Positions 7,501 to 15,446 are shown, counted from the stretch's first letter. The stretch: 52,364 bases of DNA from Pseudomonas sp. IPO3778 (GCF_013386825.1 NZ_JACARC010000016.1:1-52364), one strand, 5' to 3'. Numbers and translations: made by a program. The notes: generated from the letters alone by a model not told the origin.

Positions 7501-9781
7501 GCAGCGCCTGCAACAGTTGCTGCTCAAGTGCAGCGGCACTGGTCAGGTAATGGGTGCGCAAGCGCTGGTAGCGTTTGCGCAACACCCGCGAAGCACCGGG
7601 CAGCCACGCAGGCAGCGTCTTGGCCTGGGCAACGCCCAGGCGCAGCACACTGATATTCGCCAGCGCCTGTGCCCGGGCGGCGCTGAGGGGCACCTGCAGG
7701 CTGTCGGCCAACTCCCGGGCAAGCAAGGTGCGCGTCAACGCCGGGTCGGTCACCTCGCTGAACGGCCTGCCGCCCTCGGCCACCCAGCGCTCCGTCCGGG
7801 CATACCGGTCGATCTGCTCCTTGAAGCTGTCAGACAGTACATTGCCTTCCATCACCTGGTAGTAGACGAGTAGCGGTTCACTGGCGGCCAACGCTCCGAC
7901 CAGGGTGTACGCCTCGCGCCGCTGGTCGCGCCCGACGCAGTGCCAGAGCGCCGAACCGTCGGGGCTTTTAAAGCTGGCGTCGAGGCTCGTCGAGAGTTCA
8001 TCCAGCGAGCCAAACGCCTGGAAACCGCCGTCTGTTCCCGGCACATGCAGCACGGCAGGCTGCCGGCGATCGGGGTGGTTGAGCGCCTCAAGGGTGGTGA
8101 CCACAAACACCCCCAGCAACCGGTAGAGCGGCCGGCCCGAACGGCCGACGCTGACGTGCAGGACACGGGTGCCAGAGGCCGCCCGCCCAGCGGCCAATGG
8201 CGTGTTCAGCACCTCCACCAGCAGCGTCAGGTCGGGTTCACTGAGCAAGCCCAGGCGGTATTGCAGGTGGGCGTCCTTGAGCAAGGCCGAGCGCTGGACC
8301 TTGAGCCGTTGAACACCGCGGCTGGCGACTGAGCCCGCCGGCTTTTCCAGCCAGAACCCACGCAGGCCCAACCGATGTTCCTGCCCCTCCAGCGAAGCCT
8401 GCAGCGCCTGCGCCTGCTCAAGCCACTGTGCCTGGAGCGACTGAAAGGCGCTGTAGGGTGCGTAGTCCTGACTTGAATCGCTCTTGTCCAGCAGCGCCAG
8501 CAACCCCTGTTCGTGACGCCGCACCAGGTCCTCGGCGGTGCGCATCGCCAGGCCGGGGTGCAACGCGGCACACACCACCTCCGGTGCCCGGCGCTGGCGG
8601 TCCCACTCCAGCAGTTGCTCCAGCGCCACCCGTAACCCCTCGCCGCCCTGCACGAGGCGCCTGCCCCGCTCAACCAGGCGCAGCCGCTGTAACGCGCTCA
8701 ACGCGCCATTGGCCTGGCCATCAAGCCCGACGCTGGCAGCATGGCGGGCCAACAGGCCGTTCCATTCGTTGTCCCGCTGGGTCTGCACGTACGCCAACGC
8801 GCTGTGCCGCAGGGCGTCATCTGTCAGCGGCGGCGCCCGATGCACCGTGAAAGCCAGTGGCGATGCGGGCCGACGGTCCAGGGGCAAACGCGACCAGAGC
8901 ACCGACCGTTCAGGCCCCAGGAACAAGGCGGGCAACGCGAGCTGCATCTGGGCCAGGCTGGCGAACTCGTGAAAGGGCCGGGCCAGCCCCGGCAGATAAA
9001 TCACCTGGCGCCTGGCCAGCCCATCGCCCGTGCGATAGAGGTGCAATGCGCCGCCAAGCGGCACATCGCCCCACCTCAACTCGCTGACCTGCAAGCGCTC
9101 CCAGGCGCCGCCCGCCTGTGCCCGTGCTTGCGGGGTGGGCGCATCAAGGAGCCCCAGGGCCATGGAAAAACCGTGGTCCGACAAGTCGTACAGTGCGTGG
9201 GCGATAAACGCACGCTCGGCAAAAACGCCCTGATACACCTGTACCCAGCGTTCTTCGCGAGACGCCGCACTGGCAAACGCCAACCCTTGCCAATAACCGG
9301 ACACCGCCGAGCGTATTTTCCCGGGCAAATCCAGGCCATTGACCTTATGCAGCACCTCGCTGGCACTGAAGGGCAACGTGCGTTCGGCGTCACCCTGCAC
9401 ACTGAGCGCGGTGTAGCGATTGAGGTGGATCGCAAACTGCGGATTGTCCAGCAGGCCCAAGGCTCGATCGGTGAGGCTATCGACCACCGGTGGGCCGCCT
9501 GGCGTCGACGTCTCGCTGAACAACAGCCTGTCGGGGTCAAGGTCGAAGGCTTCACGCAGTGCCTTGCGCACCAGACGGTGAATGCTCGGTGCCAGCTCCA
9601 GCTGCCGGCGCAGTTGCCGGGTCGACTCGCGGCACCGCACTTCGGCAACCTGCAGCGCGTTGATAAACCGGCTGGGTGTGGGGCTGGCGTCCAGGCGCCG
9701 GGCCAGCAGGCTGCGCAGCCGCGCCTGGCCGCTCAAGGCGTCGTCGGGGTCAACCGGGGGGGATTGGGGTTCGGTAGTCAT
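4583..9781 (-). CDS. Giant dermonecrotic toxin-like (DUF6543-type) protein
   Basis: An intact 1732-residue ORF. Its style matches the large Pseudomonas proteins annotated as dermonecrotic toxin / DUF6543 domain proteins, recognised from memory and not searched. Residues 1-1060 form the long N-terminal body. Around 1155-1220 are two hydrophobic stretches (LLSFIPGVSVGVNLYEVLL and LATGFATLILIADIALTVF) that could insert in a membrane. Residues about 1264-1330 and 1409-1450 hold two similar beta-rich segments (GMEVYRKDL.., SRRLYRVQG..). A separate C-terminal module lies at about 1610-1732. No signal peptide, PAAR or VgrG is present, and no small immunity-like gene lies beside it. Codon use resembles its neighbours. 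Secretion route and target are unknown. Confidence 0.72.
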   Translation of the reverse strand: MTTEPQSPPVDPDDALSGQARLRSLLARRLDASPTPSRFINALQVAEVRCRESTRQLRRQLELAPSIHRLVRKALREAFDLDPDRLLFSETSTPGGPPVVDSLTDRALGLLDNPQFAIHLNRYTALSVQGDAERTLPFSASEVLHKVNGLDLPGKIRSAVSGYWQGLAFASAASREERWVQVYQGVFAERAFIAHALYDLSDHGFSMALGLLDAPTPQARAQAGGAWERLQVSELRWGDVPLGGALHLYRTGDGLARRQVIYLPGLARPFHEFASLAQMQLALPALFLGPERSVLWSRLPLDRRPASPLAFTVHRAPPLTDDALRHSALAYVQTQRDNEWNGLLARHAASVGLDGQANGALSALQRLRLVERGRRLVQGGEGLRVALEQLLEWDRQRRAPEVVCAALHPGLAMRTAEDLVRRHEQGLLALLDKSDSSQDYAPYSAFQSLQAQWLEQAQALQASLEGQEHRLGLRGFWLEKPAGSVASRGVQRLKVQRSALLKDAHLQYRLGLLSEPDLTLLVEVLNTPLAAGRAASGTRVLHVSVGRSGRPLYRLLGVFVVTTLEALNHPDRRQPAVLHVPGTDGGFQAFGSLDELSTSLDASFKSPDGSALWHCVGRDQRREAYTLVGALAASEPLLVYYQVMEGNVLSDSFKEQIDRYARTERWVAEGGRPFSEVTDPALTRTLLARELADSLQVPLSAARAQALANISVLRLGVAQAKTLPAWLPGASRVLRKRYQRLRTHYLTSAAALEQQLLQALPGLEAFARRTLTEHLSREGLTEPLDIDTPFLDMPDDVSTHWQSHPQRPAGDSGVRTVVSEGRHTYSLFQLALHNLDPEAPWTRWRLQYSRYIEPLWARQLPAERLIGLIAKLDLAGQYEGLITRCFYPGSSQVPAALPRALLERPLIQRARLEQFSATQQGLSTVAHSVFSTALEARAPADLKKNGHDLQLCCVHLAALTLEQPRHVAGVLIIHDQPSAKALLYWPAVQGFAPLTEHASVAAARSALLEMAATPANLKVLAQHIAPGWEQPALASYPVPVEASGSRMDGRFEPFKGGWSILPSPFGLVGWAIRGLTRWFRTRRSQPATTLPEIEQELREQWADDPGRWLGVTRTTGCDLVRILAHAQVLGLEREVRAVANSARELASYRELRLGEQSAARVRGLLSFIPGVSVGVNLYEVLLAARRFHHSGDARDGLATGFATLILIADIALTVFPPGKGVVRPHLPVRPVSIVPILNQIRRQPRPPGVAHLGLPVTRRGLKGMEVYRKDLTVDGAVTLHGPVNQGSQVKAGEQFIVEGGGVYPVHRRRTERTLRLKHPDGSPQDELFLSIEQPREWLLGADAPEPRAGTSSGIRRPWEAVTGGTEWVAPTASHAERAGRQPPLAASHWRAWGRQLNEDAVQEISASRRLYRVQGEVAYDAVKLGDHYYELLPNGSTVPDNLIFLRGPEPPLPVGRDELVRWLTPEIREQPIPATFGADRSWALREPLFRRPLSTSVATAFPGLTQASNRFVTERLLELGDAGRSMTATRLLNIRATLDDWLPPAPAAAGQTDDLLRMLRPVPRGGRISINISHDGQAPGLQRVDFQLPVPLDPSLLNNTSRSLSHARPMAAQTAVRQVLERQGFRVQPLHKGSSARLVNFVCTHAKSNNLYYVLTRWAESPSVSMGSGGMMQLSDAWLHSNSRSSIMREPHLHSAVLQALKDGRLVRIVAGIQRGRRSSRTTVFFVKMSDA

Positions 9782-9866
9782 GTCGCCATCGGCTCCTGAT
9801 GAAAAACCGAGGGTAAGCAGGGCCCTGATCCCAAGGGCTTTACATAGTTAGGGCGACCCCCAGGCG

Positions 9867-9892
9867 AAAAAAAGCCCGCAGTGTGAGCGGGC
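9867..9892 (-). terminator. Rho-independent terminator of the HIU hydrolase gene
   Basis: On the minus strand the stem GCCCGC (9892-9887), a seven-base loop and GCGGGC (9879-9874) are followed by seven T. It lies 45 bases past the HIU hydrolase stop and before the toxin-like gene, so it should stop uricolysis transcripts from entering that gene. Confidence 0.85.
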
Positions 9893-9937
9893 GAAAAACC
9901 AACGAAGAGCTTTGGGGGTGTGAAGCGCGGTGACGAC

Positions 9938-10291
9938 TCAGCTACCGCGATAGGTGGAGTAGCTGTAAGGCGAAATCAGCAGAGGCACATGGTAGTGATC
10001 CTGTTCGGCACTGATGCCAAAACGCAGGACGACGACGTCGAGAAACGCAGGTTCGGGCAGTTGCACGCCACGGGCGCGGTAGTAATCGCCGGCGCTGAAC
10101 TGCAACTGATAGACACCGCTGCGGTAGTCATCGCCTTGCAGCAGGGGTGCATCGCAGCGGCCGTCGTTGTTGGTCAAGGTGCTGGCGACAAGCTCAAGCT
10201 GCGTGCCTTCGACACGGTACAACTCCACCTTGATCGCGCTGCCGGGGCAGCCGTGCGCGGCGTCCAATACGTGTGTGGTCAAACGTCCCAT
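9938..10291 (-). CDS. uraH: 5-hydroxyisourate hydrolase
   Basis: A 117-residue transthyretin-like enzyme that opens 5-hydroxyisourate, the product of urate oxidation, to OHCU. The family marks are all present: the N-terminal TTHVLD with catalytic His7, the central GRCDAPLL, HYHVPLLISPYSYSTYRGS at the end, and the terminal YRGS tetrapeptide that separates these enzymes from true transthyretins. There is no signal peptide, so it is cytosolic. It is transcribed away from puuE. Upstream are the palindrome TTGTACACAA (10392-10401) and a weak GG-N10-GC sigma-54-like match (10345-10358, minus strand). Confidence 0.95.
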   Translation of the reverse strand: MGRLTTHVLDAAHGCPGSAIKVELYRVEGTQLELVASTLTNNDGRCDAPLLQGDDYRSGVYQLQFSAGDYYRARGVQLPEPAFLDVVVLRFGISAEQDHYHVPLLISPYSYSTYRGS

Positions 10292-10391
10292 AGCGTCTGC
10301 GCGCCTCCCGAAGTCAGTAAAGTGAAAGACCGCACCGTTTCAGAGCACTGAAAAAGCCGGCGATGACTGATTAAGACACTTTTCAAAAAAA

Positions 10392-10401
10392 TTGTACACA
10401 A
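10392..10401. promoter_or_regulatory. TTGTACACAA operator-like site
   Basis: Nine of ten bases match the TTGTATACAA palindrome at 2411 and 10658. It overlaps TACAAT on the minus strand, a possible -10 box of the HIU hydrolase gene, about 100 bases upstream of that gene's ATG. Confidence 0.5.
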
Positions 10402-10440
10402 TAAACTCAACAAAATAGATTTACGGTGCTGAGCCTGATC

Positions 10441-10542
10441 CTGTAGGAGCGAGCTGGCTCGCGAAAAACGTCAACGATAACGCAGCGCTTCAGAGTGACC
10501 GCGGCGCTCTCGGGTTTTTCGCGAGCCAGCTCGCTCCTACAG
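10441..10542. repeat. REP doublet (REPIN-like), perfect 29-bp arms
   Basis: The arms at 10441-10469 and 10514-10542 are perfect inverted copies starting CTGTAGGAGCGAGCTGGCTC. The interior carries CAACGATAACGC, which is also inside the doublets at 22461, 24744 and 39722. It probably does not encode anything. Confidence 0.85.
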
Positions 10543-10576
10543 AGACAAAGTGTTATTTCATTTTAGCTGACCAGTC

Positions 10577-10592
10577 AGGCAGGTTTCTTGCA
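10577..10592 (+). promoter_or_regulatory. Candidate sigma-54 promoter of puuE
   Basis: AGGCAGG-N4-TTGCA contains the invariant GG (10578-10579) and GC (10590-10591) exactly ten bases apart, close to the consensus TGGCACG-N4-TTGCA. Predicted transcription start is near 10603, about 150 bases before the puuE GTG. Sigma-54 with NtrC would fit use of purines as nitrogen source. Confidence 0.5.
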
Positions 10593-10657
10593 ATGCTATT
10601 CTGCGAAGGCCCTGCGGAAAAAATGCAGAAATACAGGCTTACAAAGTGCGCACCAAG

Positions 10658-10667
10658 TTGTATACAA
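10658..10667. promoter_or_regulatory. TTGTATACAA operator-like palindrome before puuE
   Basis: Perfect 10-bp palindrome identical to the one in the AzgA-permease promoter (2411-2420). It lies downstream of the proposed sigma-54 start and 85 bases before the puuE GTG, so a bound protein would act as a roadblock. Confidence 0.55.
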
Positions 10668-10751
10668 TCAGTCATCGTCGTGACGCCACCCAGTCTTTTC
10701 ACTGCCCGGCCGCCACACACACCGCTACCACGAACAAGAAGGAAGACTGCA

Positions 10752-11678
10752 GTGAGCGCTGACTACCCACGCGACCTGATCGGTTACGGCAGTAACCCTC
10801 CTCACCCACACTGGCCAGGCAAGGCTCGTATTGCCCTGTCGTTCGTACTCAACTACGAAGAAGGTGGCGAGCGCAACATCCTGCACGGCGACAAAGAGTC
10901 GGAAGCCTTCCTGTCCGAGATGGTCTCGGCGCAGCCGCTGCAAGGCGAGCGCAACATGAGCATGGAGTCGCTGTACGAATACGGCAGCCGTGCCGGCGTG
11001 TGGCGCATCCTCAAGCTGTTCAAGGAGTTCGATATCCCGCTGACCATCTTCGCCGTGGCCATGGCCGCTCAGCGCCACCCGGACGTGATCCGCGCGATGG
11101 TCGCCGCCGGCCACGAAATCTGCAGCCATGGCTACCGCTGGATCGACTACCAATACATGGACGAGGCCCAGGAACGCGAGCACATGCTCGAAGCGATCCG
11201 CATCCTCACCGAACTCACCGGCGAACGCCCGCTGGGCTGGTACACCGGGCGCACCGGCCCCAACACCCGGCGGCTGGTGATGGAGGAAGGCGGCTTCCTC
11301 TACGACTGCGACACCTATGACGACGACCTGCCCTACTGGGAACCCAACAACCCCACCGGCAAGCCGCACCTGGTGATCCCCTACACCCTGGACACCAACG
11401 ACATGCGCTTCACCCAGGTGCAGGGCTTCAACAAGGGCGACGACTTTTTCGAATACCTCAAAGACGCGTTCGACGTGCTGTACGCCGAAGGCGCGGACGC
11501 ACCGAAAATGCTCTCTATCGGCTTGCACTGCCGCCTGATCGGCCGCCCGGCGCGCCTGGCCGCCCTCAAGCGCTTTATCGAATACGCCAAGGGTCATGAT
11601 CAGGTGTGGTTCACCCGCCGCGTCGACATCGCCCGTCACTGGCATGACGTACACCCTTTCCAGGGAGCCGCCAAATGA
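10752..11678 (+). CDS. puuE: Allantoinase PuuE (polysaccharide deacetylase fold)
   Basis: A 308-residue enzyme hydrolysing allantoin to allantoate. It belongs to the cofactor-independent PuuE type, not the metal-dependent amidohydrolase type. Visible are SADYPRDLIGYG at the N terminus, SFVLNYEEGGERN, and the deacetylase-fold block GHEICSHGYRWIDYQ, all typical of Pseudomonas PuuE. Start is GTG 10752, behind AAGGAAG; upstream ATG codons give no family sequence. Its stop overlaps the uraD start by four bases (ATGA), so the two are translationally coupled. Probably controlled by the sigma-54 site and palindrome upstream. Confidence 0.95.
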   Translation: MSADYPRDLIGYGSNPPHPHWPGKARIALSFVLNYEEGGERNILHGDKESEAFLSEMVSAQPLQGERNMSMESLYEYGSRAGVWRILKLFKEFDIPLTIFAVAMAAQRHPDVIRAMVAAGHEICSHGYRWIDYQYMDEAQEREHMLEAIRILTELTGERPLGWYTGRTGPNTRRLVMEEGGFLYDCDTYDDDLPYWEPNNPTGKPHLVIPYTLDTNDMRFTQVQGFNKGDDFFEYLKDAFDVLYAEGADAPKMLSIGLHCRLIGRPARLAALKRFIEYAKGHDQVWFTRRVDIARHWHDVHPFQGAAK

Positions 11679-12190
11679 CTGCGTTCCAGACCTTGAAACC
11701 GTCGACCCTGGGCCGCGACGCATTCGTCGCCGCCTTTGCCGACATCTACGAACATTCGCCATGGGTGGCCGAAAAGGCCTTCGACCTGGGCCAGGACGCG
11801 TCGATCGACCAGATCGAAACCCTGCACCAGCGCATGAGCGATATCCTGTTGAGCGCTGATCACGCAAGCCAGCTGGCCCTGATCAACGCTCACCCGGACC
11901 TGGCGGGCAAAGCGGCCGTCCAGGGCCAGTTGACCGCAGCCAGCACTGAAGAACAGTCTGGCGCGGGTATTCACCAATGCTCGAGCGACGAGTTTTCGCG
12001 CTTCACCGAGCTGAACGATGCCTACAAGGCCAAGTTCAAGTTTCCCTTCATCATGGCGGTAAAAGGCAGCAACCGGCATCAGATCCTCGCCGCGTTTGAA
12101 ACGCGCATTCACAACTCGGTGGAAGCCGAGTTCAAATGCGCACTGGCCGAGATCAACAAGATCGCGTTGTTCCGATTACTGACTCTTTAA
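11675..12190 (+). CDS. uraD: OHCU decarboxylase
   Basis: A 171-residue cytosolic enzyme converting 2-oxo-4-hydroxy-4-carboxy-5-ureidoimidazoline to S-allantoin, the third step after urate oxidase and HIU hydrolase. Family motifs are YEHSPWVAEKAF near residue 28, LINAHPDLAGKAA with the catalytic His, ASTEEQSGAG, and KFPFIMAVKG. The start ATG overlaps the puuE stop by four bases. About 80 bases separate it from allantoicase, so the operon probably continues. Confidence 0.95.
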   Translation: MTAFQTLKPSTLGRDAFVAAFADIYEHSPWVAEKAFDLGQDASIDQIETLHQRMSDILLSADHASQLALINAHPDLAGKAAVQGQLTAASTEEQSGAGIHQCSSDEFSRFTELNDAYKAKFKFPFIMAVKGSNRHQILAAFETRIHNSVEAEFKCALAEINKIALFRLLTL

Positions 12191-12271
12191 GCAGACCTGG
12201 CCCGAGCGATTCATGAACGCCCAGGGCCTCGCGAGCATCCCAAGCCACTTACTTTAAGGCAGACAAGAAGA

Positions 12272-13267
12272 ATGAAAGCTTACGCCGTACCTTTCGAGAA
12301 GTTCGTCAACCTGGCCGACGCCCGCCTGGGCACCAAGATCATCTCTGTGACCGATGACTGGTTCGCTGACGCCAACCGCCTGTTCCAGCCGACCCCGGCC
12401 GTGTGGAAGGAGGGCGTTTTCGATGACAACGGCAAGTGGATGGACGGCTGGGAGTCGCGCCGCAAGCGCTTCGAAGGCTACGACAGCGCGGTAATCCGCC
12501 TGGGCGTACCGGGCTCGATCAAGGGCGTGGACATCGACACTTCATTCTTCACCGGCAACTTCCCGCCCTCGGCGTCCCTGGAAGCCTGCTTCCTGGCGTC
12601 CGGCGAGCCGGATGACAACACCCAGTGGGTTGAAGTGCTGTCGGCCGTGGAGCTGCAAGGCAACAGCCATCACTTCCACGAGATCAACAACGACCAGGCC
12701 TTCAGCCACCTGCGTTTCAACATTTACCCGGACGGTGGCGTGGCCCGCCTGCGCGTGTACGGCATTCCGTTCCGCGACTGGTCGGCCGTGGGCGACAACG
12801 AACAGGTTGACCTGGCTGCGGCCCTGAACGGTGGCCGTGCACTGGCCTGCTCCGATGAACACTTCGGGCGCATGAGCAACATCCTCAACCCGGGCCGTGG
12901 CATCAACATGGGCGATGGCTGGGAAACTGCACGTCGTCGTACGCCGGGCAATGACTGGGTGATCGTCGCCTTGGGCCACCCGGGCGAGATCGAGAAAATC
13001 GTGGTCGACACCCTGCACTTCAAGGGCAACTACCCGGACACCTGTTCGATCCAGGGCGCCTTCGTGAAGGGCGGCACCGACAGCCAGATCGAAACCCAAT
13101 CGCTGTTCTGGCGCGAACTGCTGCCGGCGCAGAAGCTGGAAATGCACGCTGAACACACGTTTGCCGAGCAGATCAAGGCGCTGGGCCCGATCACTCACAT
13201 TCGTCTGAATGTGTTCCCGGATGGTGGTGTGAGCCGCCTGCGGGTTCTCGGTAAGGTCGCCAAATAA
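12272..13267 (+). CDS. alc: Allantoicase
   Basis: A 331-residue enzyme splitting allantoate to ureidoglycolate and urea. It shows the internal duplication of the family: the first jelly-roll half starts with [19 protein letters not shown] near residue 14, the second with [15 protein letters not shown] near residue 190. Each half has a matching W(E)SRR / WETARR segment, an FxGNxP loop and a closing FN(I/V)xPDGGVxRLRVxG. Start ATG 12272 follows a weak aaggcagacaagaag. A REP doublet lies between it and allA. Confidence 0.95.
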   Translation: MKAYAVPFEKFVNLADARLGTKIISVTDDWFADANRLFQPTPAVWKEGVFDDNGKWMDGWESRRKRFEGYDSAVIRLGVPGSIKGVDIDTSFFTGNFPPSASLEACFLASGEPDDNTQWVEVLSAVELQGNSHHFHEINNDQAFSHLRFNIYPDGGVARLRVYGIPFRDWSAVGDNEQVDLAAALNGGRALACSDEHFGRMSNILNPGRGINMGDGWETARRRTPGNDWVIVALGHPGEIEKIVVDTLHFKGNYPDTCSIQGAFVKGGTDSQIETQSLFWRELLPAQKLEMHAEHTFAEQIKALGPITHIRLNVFPDGGVSRLRVLGKVAK

Positions 13268-13279
13268 GCGGTGAACCCC

Positions 13280-13372
13280 TGTGGCGAGGAAGCTTGCTCC
13301 CGTTGGGTCGCGAAGCGGCCCCAAGAGATGGGACTGCTGCGCAGTCCAACGGGAGCAAGCTCCCTCGCCACA
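13280..13372. repeat. REP doublet between alc and allA
   Basis: 27-base arms (13280-13306 and 13346-13372, one mismatch) of a different family, with core GGAGCAAGCT. The loop contains two smaller hairpins, GGGTCGC/GCGGCCC and GGACTGC/GCAGTCC, so the RNA could form a three-way or cloverleaf structure inside the operon. Confidence 0.8.
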
Positions 13373-13409
13373 AAAGCAAACAACACAGAATTTGGATAAG
13401 AAGACAGCC

Positions 13410-13913
13410 ATGCGCACACTGATGATCGAACCCCTGACCAAAGAAGCCTTCGCCCCTTTCGGAGACGTTATCGAAACCGATGGCAGCGATCACTTCATGA
13501 TCAACAACGGGTCGACCATGCGCTTTCATAAACTGGCGACGGTGCAAACCGCCACGCCAGAAGACAACGCGATTATCAGCATCTTCCGCGCCGACGCGCA
13601 GGACATGCCGCTGACCGTGTGCATGCTGGAACGACACCCGCTGGGCAGCCAGGCTTTCATCCCGCTGCTCGGCAACCCCTTTCTGATCGTGGTCGCGCCC
13701 GTTGGCGATGAACCTGTATCGGGCTTGGTCCGCGCCTTCGTTACCAACGGCAGGCAGGGCATTAATTACCATCGCGGCGTCTGGCACCACCCGGTGCTGA
13801 CGATCGAAAAGCGGGATGACTTCCTGGTGGTTGATCGCAGTGGCACAGGCAATAACTGCGATGAGCATTTTTTCAAAGAGGATGAGCGGTTGATCCTCGC
13901 CCCCCACCAATAA
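13410..13913 (+). CDS. allA: Ureidoglycolate lyase AllA
   Basis: A 167-residue cupin-fold enzyme that splits ureidoglycolate into glyoxylate and urea, ending the pathway. Seen are RTLMIEPLTKEAFAPFGDVIE at the start, MLERHPLGSQAFIPL in the middle and INYHRGVWHHPVLT, which carries the active-site His pair. Start ATG 13410, after ggataagaagacagcc; the reading frame is open further upstream, but only into the REP element. It is followed after 50 bases by puuD. Confidence 0.94.
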   Translation: MRTLMIEPLTKEAFAPFGDVIETDGSDHFMINNGSTMRFHKLATVQTATPEDNAIISIFRADAQDMPLTVCMLERHPLGSQAFIPLLGNPFLIVVAPVGDEPVSGLVRAFVTNGRQGINYHRGVWHHPVLTIEKRDDFLVVDRSGTGNNCDEHFFKEDERLILAPHQ

Positions 13914-13963
13914 GAGAAGGTCTGATCACTCGACGACAGAGTGACAGGCGAGAGGTAAAGACT

Positions 13964-15265
13964 GTGGAAGCACATTTGATGGAATGGCTGAACCTGAGCG
14001 TACGCTGGGTTCACATGATCACCGGCGTCGCCTGGATCGGCGCTTCGTTCTACTTCGTCTGGCTGGAAAACAACCTCAATCGCGTGAACCCCAAGGACGG
14101 CCTCGCCGGTGACTTGTGGGCGATCCACGGTGGCGGTATCTACCACCTAGAAAAATACAAACTGGCCCCGCCGACCATGCCGGACAACCTGCACTGGTTC
14201 AAATGGGAAGCCTATTTCACCTGGATGTCCGGCATCGCGCTGCTGTGCGTGGTGTTCTACGCCAACCCGACCTTGTACCTGCTGGCCCCGGGCAGCAGCC
14301 TCAGCGGTCCGGAAGGTGTGTTGCTGGGCCTCGGCTCGCTGCTGGCCGGCTGGTTCATCTACTCCTTTCTCTGCGACTCGGCACTGGGCAAACGCCCTGC
14401 CCTGCTCGGCCTGATCCTGTTCGTGCTGTTGATTGCCGCCGCGTATGGCTTCAGCAAAGTGTTCAGTGGCCGTGGCGCGTACCTGCACGTGGGCGCCGTG
14501 ATCGGCACCATCATGGTGGGTAACGTGTTCCGCATCATCATGCCCGCCCAGCGCGCATTGGTGGCGGCCATCGCGGAAAACCGCACGCCCGACCCGGCAC
14601 TGCCGGCCAAGGGTCTGCTGCGTTCACGCCACAACAACTACTTCACCTTGCCGGTGCTGTTCATCATGATCAGCAACCACTTCCCGAGCACCTATGGCAG
14701 CCAATACAACTGGCTGATCCTGGCAGGTATCGCGGTGGCAGCGGTGCTGGTCCGTCACTACTTCAACACCCGTCATAACAGCCAGAAATATGCCTGGACC
14801 TTGCCCGTAGGTGCACTGGCGATGATTTGCCTGGCCTACGTGACCGGTCCAAAACCGGTGGCAACTGCACCGGAAGTGGCCAAGGCTCCTGCGGCGATCG
14901 AGTACCAGCCACTGCCGGAAACAGCGCTGGGTGGCGGGCTTAAACCGGCTGCGCCCGCAGCACCTGCACCGGCTCCCGCCGAAGCGGCGCCGGCCCAGGC
15001 ATCGATTGATTTTGACAAGGTCCACGGGGTGATTCAGGAGCGCTGTGCGGTGTGCCATTCGGCCAAGCCCACCAGCCCACTGTTCAGCACCGCGCCGGCC
15101 GGTGTGATGTTTGATACACCGCAGCAGATCCAGCAAATGGCTCCGCGCATTCAGGCCCAGGCCGTGGCCAGCCAGATCATGCCACTGGGCAACATCACCC
15201 AGATGACCCAGCAGGAACGGGACTTGATTGGCACCTGGATCAATCAGGGGGCGCGTACCAACTGA
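13964..15265 (+). CDS. puuD: Urate oxidase PuuD with C-terminal cytochrome c domain
   Basis: A 433-residue membrane enzyme that oxidises urate to 5-hydroxyisourate and passes electrons to the respiratory chain. The N-terminal DUF989 part has about eight helices and starts LNLSVRWVHMITGVAWIGASFYF. An Ala/Pro-rich linker near residues 320-345 leads to a cytochrome c domain with the haem motif CAVCH near residue 362 and QIMPLGN as the distal Met region. Start GTG 13964 behind gagaggtaa; ATG 13979 is a weaker choice. It replaces soluble uricase, so HIU hydrolase and UraD are its downstream partners. Confidence 0.94.
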   Translation: MEAHLMEWLNLSVRWVHMITGVAWIGASFYFVWLENNLNRVNPKDGLAGDLWAIHGGGIYHLEKYKLAPPTMPDNLHWFKWEAYFTWMSGIALLCVVFYANPTLYLLAPGSSLSGPEGVLLGLGSLLAGWFIYSFLCDSALGKRPALLGLILFVLLIAAAYGFSKVFSGRGAYLHVGAVIGTIMVGNVFRIIMPAQRALVAAIAENRTPDPALPAKGLLRSRHNNYFTLPVLFIMISNHFPSTYGSQYNWLILAGIAVAAVLVRHYFNTRHNSQKYAWTLPVGALAMICLAYVTGPKPVATAPEVAKAPAAIEYQPLPETALGGGLKPAAPAAPAPAPAEAAPAQASIDFDKVHGVIQERCAVCHSAKPTSPLFSTAPAGVMFDTPQQIQQMAPRIQAQAVASQIMPLGNITQMTQQERDLIGTWINQGARTN

Positions 15266-15285
15266 GTGATTAACGCAGGACCCAA

Positions 15286-15357
15286 TGTGGGAGCTGGCTT
15301 GCCTGCGATAGCGATGTTGAATTCACCGCCGCTATCGCAGGCAAGCCAGCTCCTACA
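15286..15357. repeat. REP doublet between puuD and the NCS2 permease
   Basis: Arms 15286-15313 and 15330-15357, 28 bases with one mismatch, core GAGCTGGCTTGCCTGCGATA. Same subfamily as the doublet at 23266-23351. Confidence 0.85.
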
Positions 15358-15446
15358 GTTGAGAGTTGCGGTGTGCTTTGACGAATGAGTTCCACCCGGC
15401 AATTGAATGCCGAACAACACAACAATAAAAAGATCCGAGGTGTTGC

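Larger units (their letters stand above)
10292..10751. other. Divergent control region between HIU hydrolase and puuE
   Basis: 460 bases without a gene. From left to right it holds the HIU hydrolase leader, a weak minus-strand sigma-54-like match (10345-10358), TTGTACACAA (10392-10401), a REP doublet (10441-10542), TGACCAGTCA (10568-10577) abutting a sigma-54-like site (10578-10591), and TTGTATACAA (10658-10667). Confidence 0.6.

Noticed and set aside
5501..7873. Several 300-390-codon plus-strand frames opposite the giant gene, as candidates for an immunity or nested gene
   Set aside because: They lack good starts and motifs and are rich in Arg, Gln and Gly. The minus frame continues unbroken through all of them.
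4583..9781. Frameshift or decay in the giant gene
   Set aside because: The frame is open for 1732 codons, with a start codon and an upstream AGGAG and no internal stop. I see no reason to call it a pseudogene.
10752..11678. Polysaccharide deacetylase acting on chitin or peptidoglycan
   Set aside because: The fold is shared, but the N terminus and position before uraD identify the PuuE allantoinase type.
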